A stretch of 64,000 nt of DNA from Verticillium longisporum (taxonomy: Eukaryota; Ascomycota; Sordariomycetes; Glomerellales; Plectosphaerellaceae). The stretch covers positions 310,001-374,000 of the forward strand of contig JAETXT010000016.1 in the NCBI GenBank assembly GCA_019188255.1, written 5' to 3'. Position numbers and translations under genes: made by a program. The notes beneath the pieces are model-generated. The model was given only the letters and a program-made list of their open reading frames with translations. It searched no databases and had not been told where the DNA came from. This document shows positions 58,150 to 64,000 of this stretch, in pieces (the stretch's first letter is position 1; the number at the start of each line of letters is the position of its first letter).

Positions 58150-58619
58150 TCTCTTGAGGGGAATGGCGATGGCGACCGGCTTCACGGGAAGCTTAGTAGG
58201 CTGATTCGTAATGTACTAGGGGACCATCGTTAGCCATCGGATCATTTCTTCCTTCAACTCCTGTTACCACACGTAGAGAGAAGACTCACGTTGCTTGCGA
58301 CGCTCAACAGGGCGATGAGCGAGCTCTGCACCACATCCTCGTGGATGCCCACGCCCCAAATGGTCTGCTTAGTGCCTGTAGGCCTGCACTCAATGTACGA
58401 AGCCGCCTTCACGCCTCTACCCTCGCCGATGGCATGCTCCTTGTAGTCGTGAACGTCGAGATCAACGTTGACCTGCTTGAGAGCAGTGACCATGCTGGAA
58501 AACGGTCCGTTATCCCGACCACGGAGCTGAACCTCCTTGCCGTCCACGAGGATGACACCCTCGAAGATACGTACCAGATGCAGGGTGCCATCGAAGTGAA
58601 GCCAACAACGCTTATTCAA
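58150..58619 (-). pseudogene. Orphan C-terminal regulatory domain of 2-isopropylmalate synthase
   Basis: The frame 58290-58619 encodes only the leucine-binding (LeuA dimer) domain: VRIFEGVILVDGKEVQLRGRD, NGPFSSMVTALKQ, VDLDVHDYKEHAIGEGRGVKAASYIE, WGVGIHEDVVQSSLIALLSVASN. An intron (58216-58289, GTGAGT..CCTAG) and a last exon (YITNQPTKLPVK..) follow as in fungal genes for the first leucine-pathway enzyme. Catalytic-barrel sequence and a start codon are absent: the similarity stops near 58610. The domain normally gives leucine feedback inhibition. It is most simply the 3' end of a gene left by a rearrangement or partial duplication. The last exon may contain a frame error after VKP. Confidence 0.8.
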
Positions 58620-58871
58620 TTCTTTTCCCCAATATCAGAACAAATTCATGCAATTTCTAGAACGGCGGAAGTCCCATAACGCCACAGGCAACGTGGGCAA
58701 GCGAATTTCCTTTAAGCTGGCGACCCGAGGACGACAATCTGTCAACAATTGACTCCATATATCATCAAATCGGGCGTGGCGAGGCGGGACTATTCGCCAG
58801 CCAATACACTTATCTATTGTAAATCAATAATATAAGTACGATACACTTGTTAAACTTGATTGGCATCAAGG
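58620..58871. other. Intergenic
   Basis: No gene seen. AT-rich near 58810-58850. The 5' breakpoint of the isopropylmalate synthase remnant is at the left edge. Confidence 0.45.
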
Positions 58872-60761
58872 TCATGGCTGTCCCTTCTCATTCAGGCTAG
58901 ATAGCCAAGTTCTGATAGGTTCAGTATCCTGGGGTTGAGGGGAAGGACTCGTGTCTTCTTGATCGACTTCGTCTTCCTCATCATCGGAATCGAACACGTC
59001 GAACCACTCATGGTCCCGAAGATCCTTCTCATTCCGAGCCCACCCATCAGAGCGCAGCCAGCCAAAAATACTGCGGGTAGCATTTTCAGAGATGGCCTCT
59101 TTCTGACTATCCAGACCCTCATGAGTGACAAGAATTTGTCGTCTGCCTCTGACGTTCTTCGCGTATGAACAATCGACCGTCGGGCGACACCCTACCGCAG
59201 GGTCAAGAGGTTGAATCTGCGATTGGCCATCAACGCAATCCCAAGAAAAGCTTTGATACTGAAGCCAGTGATTCTTGCAGTTTTCATGGACCCGGACTTC
59301 CAAGTCCACATCTTCCACTGGTGTAACGCCAAAGGGCCTCCACTGACAAATGGGAACCCTCGCATGCTGGCCAGACTGAGAAAGAAAGAGTAGCCGCCCT
59401 TCATCTGCACGTGAGACGCAACCGTCTGCCACGAGAGGGCTAGACACCGGCTGCTGGAGGAATGACTGAACTGTTCCCGACCATACGGCAGAGTGAAGAT
59501 CCACAGGTATCTGTCCCCGCCGAACTTCCTCTAGAAGAATTCCCTGCAATCGGAGAATGTTGACACCTGCCCAGAGAAATGCGACTGATGGCTCGCGCTC
59601 CATAAATAGACGACCGAGGATAGATGGCTCTCCGTGAGACACGGAGTCGATAGCAGCAATTGCACCCTGCAGCCACGGGGTTACAAGATTACAATCTACT
59701 TGCGGCTCGTAGAAAACACTCAATAACAAAGGACGGATAGCCTTGATATTGCAACTTAGCGTAATAAGCCGGTCCAGGTGGTGTTCTTGGTGGAGCCAGT
59801 CGTTGCATAGATTGCGTTCAGAAGGCAGGCCCTGTGCGCGCACTGATGTTTCGCCGTCTAGCTTGGGACGTGAAAGTTCAATTTCTCGGTTCCTACCGAA
59901 GCATGGAAGAAGAAGAACAGCTGCCAGAGCCGCGTGGCTTTGGTCTGAAATGTTATGACGCAGACAAAAGCGGTCGAGAAACTGAACTGCAGTCAAGACT
60001 GACACGGCCGAGTTGCGAAAAGAGGATGCGGAAGACGGGCTCGCCGCATGTACGATGATCAACCGATGTCCTCGCAGAGATGTGGACCAAGGAGAGGTAT
60101 GTTGTCCATGTGTCATGCTCGACTGCCAACCTTGTCCTGGCGCTAGCACGGCAGCCCACCAGCGAGATTCTTCTGCGCTTGCGGCTCCAATGTCGACATA
60201 GCTGGCGGCACAGTCCGATGGGTCTTCTAGCAAGCTGTGCTGATACTCAGCCCGGCTATCGGTGTAGCTCATCGAACTATCATCAGCCAACAACTCGGCC
60301 CAGCGAGCTGAGAGGATATATGCCCAGGCCAAGACGAGGATCGGGACATAATTCGTGTCAGGCCGGACGAACCATGGGGGGTTACTGGAATCTTCGTGTG
60401 TTGATTCGGTGATGAAAATATTGATAGGGCAATTGACGGCCATCTCAATCTCTAGCCGTTGCTCAAACGATGAAAGATAGGGGTCGTCTTGACAGGGCGG
60501 CTTACAGGGCGGCGAGCCCCAAGTAGAAAAGCCCGTCGCATAGAGGCGACGAGGCCCAGCTTGTCGTGCGGGACACACGCTCTTCAGTCGTAAGAACTGA
60601 GGAAAGTAGGGGTGGTGACAGAATGCGTCTTTGATAGAAAGACAAGACACCAGCAAACCGGGCGCCTCGAGCGCGTGAAGACACCGATTCGCCCAGATGC
60701 GGAACGCGTCATCGTAGGTGTCGCGGAACTGTTTCGACGTCGGTCGCAGCGAATCTCCCAT
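58872..60761 (-). CDS. Large conserved fungal protein, unknown function
   Basis: Single-exon ORF of 629 residues from the ATG at 60761 (MGDSLRPTSKQFRDTYDDAFRIWANRCL); the frame is open a little further upstream without an ATG. Notable segments: an N-terminal domain with Cys-rich CKPPCQDD, WFVRPDTNYVPILVLAWAYILSARWAELL (a block I associate with a widespread ascomycete family of unknown function), a helical middle, the WxP-containing RVPICQWRPFG, and an acidic end (FDSDDEEDEVDQED) before a polar tail. No signal peptide, clear membrane helix or known catalytic motif. Probably intact; it lies head-to-head with the small Cys-rich ORF at 61150. Confidence 0.72.
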   Translation of the reverse strand: MGDSLRPTSKQFRDTYDDAFRIWANRCLHALEAPGLLVSCLSIKDAFCHHPYFPQFLRLKSVCPARQAGPRRLYATGFSTWGSPPCKPPCQDDPYLSSFEQRLEIEMAVNCPINIFITESTHEDSSNPPWFVRPDTNYVPILVLAWAYILSARWAELLADDSSMSYTDSRAEYQHSLLEDPSDCAASYVDIGAASAEESRWWAAVLAPGQGWQSSMTHGQHTSPWSTSLRGHRLIIVHAASPSSASSFRNSAVSVLTAVQFLDRFCLRHNISDQSHAALAAVLLLPCFGRNREIELSRPKLDGETSVRAQGLPSERNLCNDWLHQEHHLDRLITLSCNIKAIRPLLLSVFYEPQVDCNLVTPWLQGAIAAIDSVSHGEPSILGRLFMEREPSVAFLWAGVNILRLQGILLEEVRRGQIPVDLHSAVWSGTVQSFLQQPVSSPLVADGCVSRADEGRLLFLSQSGQHARVPICQWRPFGVTPVEDVDLEVRVHENCKNHWLQYQSFSWDCVDGQSQIQPLDPAVGCRPTVDCSYAKNVRGRRQILVTHEGLDSQKEAISENATRSIFGWLRSDGWARNEKDLRDHEWFDVFDSDDEEDEVDQEDTSPSPQPQDTEPIRTWLSSLNEKGQP

Positions 60762-61149
60762 ATTCAAGATAGTTCTGTGACGCTTCGAATGAAAGGGAGT
60801 GGGTAAGAAGACGTCGTGTGATGCGGAGGTCAAAGAGTTTAGGTGGCGACCGAGCAAAGGGTGCAACCGCGCGTTTCTATTCGGTCCGTAATTGGCTCAC
60901 CCGTCAGGCCAAGCGCGCGCCTAAAGCGCGACGCCAATTACTAGTGATGTGGGCGAATGCATGGTTCTACATTTAGGGAACTTGATGTGACAAGTGACAA
61001 GGCGCGCTTTGGCGGCTTCAAGTGATGGTTCTTTATAAGTACGTTGGGTTGCTTTCAAGGAAACAGTTTGTTTCCAACTCGCGGCCTCACAAACTTTTCT
61101 TGAAACAATATCCACCGTACGTACTTTGTCAATTTGGTGTGCAGAATAG
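60762..61149. other. Divergent intergenic region
   Basis: Shared 5' region of the 629-residue gene and the small Cys-rich ORF. No motif recognised. Confidence 0.45.
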
Positions 61150-61437
61150 ATGCAGCAAATGACCGATCTAGTTTCTACCGAATTACCCTTAGTCCATCGA
61201 ATCATAATGTCTGCTAGCTCTGGGGCCTCAGGGTTCTGCAACCTTTGCAGCCATACCAACAATGAGCATAACTACTACACCTGCGAAGCTCAAGGCTGCC
61301 GGAAGAAGTTCAAAGTTTGCCAAACCGGCACTCACGACAACACGGATGCTGGAGCTTATGTTCTGTGCAAGGCCTGCGCTGATCACCCTTATTCCTGCTC
61401 CAGCGTCGACATATACAGCATCAAGCGACTGTGTTGA
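61150..61437 (+). CDS. Small Cys-rich, probably zinc-binding protein
   Basis: ATG-initiated ORF of 95 residues; a second ATG at 61207 gives 76 residues. The core has eight Cys and several His in a regular pattern: CNLCSH, HNYYTCEAQGC, FKVC, LCKACADH, YSCSS. The pairs of CxxC-type knuckles suggest two zinc sites (a treble-clef or ribbon-like fold). There is no signal peptide, so it is probably intracellular. I recall similar short fungal proteins but cannot name a family. The overlapping frame 61262-61663 is longer but lacks this organisation. Confidence 0.5.
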   Translation: MQQMTDLVSTELPLVHRIIMSASSGASGFCNLCSHTNNEHNYYTCEAQGCRKKFKVCQTGTHDNTDAGAYVLCKACADHPYSCSSVDIYSIKRLC

Positions 61438-63272
61438 CTCTACGATGGATTTCCTGGAGGCGTGGGTTTCTAGGACAGGGACCGAAGGATGGAGATGGAG
61501 GAATGTTACCGGCACTGTATGGTTGGTGTTGGAGCAAAGGTGTATTATCTACATGGGCAAACAGGACATGTGTACTCGAGGAAATGAAGCCCCGCAGCTG
61601 TTTCGCTTGACCCGAGAACGCATCTATGAAGCTGATCGCTCTGAAATCGAGATCAGTTCATAACGCCTGTTGATTACTTGATATGACACAACGTAATAAG
61701 AGATCGAATCCGAGCCAGAAGGCTTGCAGCAGCAACCGCCAGTGACGAGGCGCAGCCCACCCCCTGACCAACGACAGGAGAGGATTCCCTCGTCAGGGTC
61801 TATCGAAGCTGTTTTAGTGCGGTGCGACATTGAGAGACAACGCTACTTGCCTTGGGCTACGATGATGGCTTCCGAGTAGCACCCCGTTTTCTCGACTCCC
61901 GTGGTCGACGTCCCGAGACTGATTGATGCCCTGCCCGTTATTAATGGGAAGGCATCGAGCCCAGTAAGGAGTACTCGGTCGCCCAGATGACCCATGGAGT
62001 CCTAGTCGTTACACCGACGCCGACCATGTCGCTTCTCGTCGGCTTGCTTGTGGTGATCACTTTGGGGATTCGTGTTGCGCGTACTAACGGCTTGATGTTC
62101 TCCGTGTTATCGACGGGTAAATCCTCGTCTGTTGCTATTCGTAGCTTGAAGGATGTGAACAGCCCCGTGTTGAGTGTCGTGAGCGGGTGGTTACTCTGCA
62201 GTGTGGTGTGTGCATACCTACCCAAAAAGTCGTGGCTCGTCTTGCGAACCGCGAAGCCGCCCGCCCGGCCGTGGCTGCGCCTTAACGATCCGTAAGCCTC
62301 ATGCTCCATCGCGAACCTTCCCACAGGAGTGCCCGGGCCCCAGGCAAGGCCAAGATGGTGCCGCCTCGTCGCGGTCGTGTCATCTGCGTTTGCACCTTAA
62401 GCCAGCCGCAATGCCAACCCGTCTGTAAGCCGACCAACATGCGCACCCGTCCTTTCGCGCCACTGTGCCATCTCGGAGGTCTCGAGTGCAGGGGCCACTA
62501 CGCAGGCGATACCACGTCATCGCGAGGCACCCTAGGTACGAACTAGGGGCTATACCGGAAACGCGGACAATGCCATGCCACATGGCGGCCCAGCAGAACT
62601 AGGAGCATATCCGGTAAACCGGCGATACAACGTCTGCATAACGGCCCAGGTACGAGCTGGGAACGCATCTCCCCCACTACCTTCTGGTCCCGACCACGGC
62701 GCGCTAAGGCCCACCGGTAATCTGCGGTCCTACCGTCGTTCCTGTCAGTGAATGCCATCGGGACGGCTGCCATCCTGTCTCACCCAGACGCGCAGAGGCC
62801 CCATAGCGCTACCGCTTGGTGCGCCCGTCCCGACGGTAGCAGAGCGTCGAGCGTGTCGACGAGGTCCGATCGGTAGACCATTTCGGTGTTGCGGGGATGC
62901 GGGATTACGCGAACGTCAGCACGCGCCGTCGGAGGGGTAGGTGGTAGCGGTCGTTGTGGCCATCGTCCTGATCGATGATTGTGCCATCGCGGAATTGACT
63001 GCTCGTTACGCCGGGGGATCCTGGATCTGGTGTGGCCATGGTTTAACATTTCTTTGTCAATAATCGGGTGCTTGCTACGTTAAGTCTTGATCTTGGGTCT
63101 ACATCAAGAACCCTCTCATCGACATCCAGAACAGGATGTGCCAAAAAATCGTACGGCAGGAATACGAAGAAAAAGAAAACAAAAAGGCGTACGATGATCC
63201 CAGGTTAGGCAAATGGAACAAGGTACATTCAACACCATCAACTCGCAATCACTTATAGTCGACAAAGGTTCA
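61438..63272. other. Gene-poor stretch, possibly old repeat debris
   Basis: Frames here overlap on both strands. A proline- and arginine-rich, repetitive composition between 61940 and 63050 (minus frames 61941-62324 and 62780-63049) resembles the disordered Gag end of an old retroelement. Short words such as ACGAACTAGG, AGAACTAGG and ACGAGCTGGG recur near 62535-62660. I cannot assign it. Confidence 0.35.
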
Positions 63273-63593
63273 TTACCTAGACCACATGTTCCCTTGCACT
63301 TTCCCCGGATTGATTTGAGCCCCGTTCCCAAAGCTGTTACCGGAGATGGTTCGACCTCTATTATCTACTTCAGGCCTGGCACCTGACCGTAGCGGTTCTG
63401 AAGTCGATGCTCGAAGGTCGGAACTTCCCCGGCCCCCGGTTCTAGAGTCCTCGTCGAGGTGGTAGCGCTCGATGACCGTAGCTGCCGAGAATTCCCGCCA
63501 ATTCTTGTTCTTGTCACCTGCGCAGGGCGGGTACGGCGAGCACGAAATGATCTCTGTCAAGGTACTGGATCTTCGGCGCGACTGTAGGCACAT
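63273..63593 (-). CDS. Possible 3' exon with a HET-s-motif-like tail
   Basis: Minus-strand open frame immediately downstream of the partial STAND-type gene. It contains NWREFSAATVIERYHLDED, a Ser/Arg/Gly-rich middle, and a C-terminal block ISGNSFGNGAQINPGKVQGN. The Asn/Gly spacing of that block resembles the short amyloid-signalling repeats found at the ends of fungal NLR-associated proteins (HET-s-related motifs). It might be a downstream exon of the gene at 63617-64000; a frame-keeping acceptor after CGCCGAAG near 63575 would allow this, with an unusual donor. Whether it is coding is uncertain. Confidence 0.35.
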   Translation of the reverse strand: MCLQSRRRSSTLTEIISCSPYPPCAGDKNKNWREFSAATVIERYHLDEDSRTGGRGSSDLRASTSEPLRSGARPEVDNRGRTISGNSFGNGAQINPGKVQGNMWSR

Positions 63594-63616
63594 ACAGAGG
63601 AATGGACTTAGCTATA

Positions 63617-64000
63617 TTACATGCGCGACCTGAAAAACTCTTGAATGGTTGCGTCCGAAGATGACATGATCACTTGTGTTGCCCCATCGCCTAAAGTGAT
63701 ACACTTCGCGTTGAATACATGATCGAAGGAAGTAATCAACATCTGTTGCCCGCCCGTACCCACCTTCATGTCTTCTACTAAATGACCTCGGCCAGACCAT
63801 GCATGTGGGGAGGCGTCAACTTCATCGGGGCACTGCTTTGATGCTGGTGGCTCAGAAACATGTCTCCAATATTCTTCAGCAGCCCTTGTGGCTTCGTTCT
63901 GAAACTTCGGAGTCCCTGTAGCGAGATGTGTGGCGTGACCTTCCATTGGGCGAAGGTGGAGGATCATGTTTTCCAATCTTTCGCTGCATTCGCCCAATAC
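63617..64000 (-). CDS. Partial paralogue of the STAND N-terminal protein (C-terminal part)
   Basis: Open from the right edge of the window to a TAA at 63617-63619. The last 60 residues, GHLVEDMKVGTGGQQMLITSFD then FNAKCITLGDGATQVIMSSS and IQEFFRSRM, align along their length with the tail of the gene at 52936-54089 (VHVVEDVDIGVEGEQMLITS.., RRVSLGDGARQVVMSST). It is therefore a second member of the same family in the same orientation, about 10 kb away. The N-terminal domain lies outside the window. Its last residues may be replaced by an extra 3' exon at 63273-63593. Confidence 0.65.
   Translation of the reverse strand, partial: VLGECSERLENMILHLRPMEGHATHLATGTPKFQNEATRAAEEYWRHVSEPPASKQCPDEVDASPHAWSGRGHLVEDMKVGTGGQQMLITSFDHVFNAKCITLGDGATQVIMSSSDATIQEFFRSRM

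Noticed and set aside
1..64000. tRNA, rRNA and other structural RNA genes
   Set aside because: I looked for the T-arm GGTTCGA-type box and paired A box; the hits (for example near 29311) lacked the rest of a cloverleaf. A tRNAscan run would settle it.

Overview
The window looks like nuclear DNA of a filamentous ascomycete (Pezizomycotina, most likely a sordariomycete). The signs are short GT..AG introns of about 40-75 bp with CTAAC-type branch sites, fungal-specific families (DUF1996, fungal STAND N-terminal domains, an SSN8 cyclin, a LaeA-like methyltransferase, copia and Tad-like retroelements), and genes on both strands without operons. The order is accessory-like: a few intact single-copy genes lie between transposons and broken genes.

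Left part (1-15.5 kb): the 3' end of an unknown gene, a coiled-coil/polyproline ORF, a DUF1996 protein with one intron, a 5'-truncated Tad-like LINE (minus strand), a NACHT-WD40 NOD-like receptor with one frameshift, a broken DUF7587-like ORF, a second short LINE tail, a small secreted protein, and a conserved fungal protein with a Pro/Ser/Thr minisatellite.

Centre (15.5-27.2 kb): a stack of copia elements nested three deep. Element A (minus strand, one intact 1621-codon gag-pol ORF) has its 3' LTR split by a solo LTR of its own family in inverted orientation (TSD GATTG). That solo LTR is split in turn by element B (plus strand, identical 226-bp LTRs, TSD CACTT, pol reading frame broken). Both elements carry primer-binding sites that match the anticodon arm, not the 3' end, of a tRNA. 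This is the half-tRNA priming known from Drosophila copia and yeast Ty5. Element A matches initiator tRNA-Met and element B matches tRNA-Lys(CUU).

Right part (27.2-64 kb): a multi-pass membrane protein, a two-exon unknown, a BCS1-like AAA ATPase with a frameshift, a nine-exon LaeA-like methyltransferase, a BTB protein, an internally deleted Tc1/mariner-type transposase, a two-exon STAND-type N-terminal domain protein and its partial paralogue at the right edge, a truncated patatin, the Mediator kinase-module cyclin gene ssn8, an orphaned C-terminal regulatory domain of 2-isopropylmalate synthase, a large conserved unknown protein and a small Cys-rich protein.

Two themes tie the window together. 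One is recent transposition with little visible RIP damage, because the LTR copies look identical. The other is a scatter of NLR and cell-death-type parts (NACHT-WD40, two STAND N-terminal proteins, patatin, a HET-s-motif-like peptide), mostly broken, as expected from birth and death of fungal allorecognition or immunity genes. All intron structures and family calls come from reading the sequence alone.
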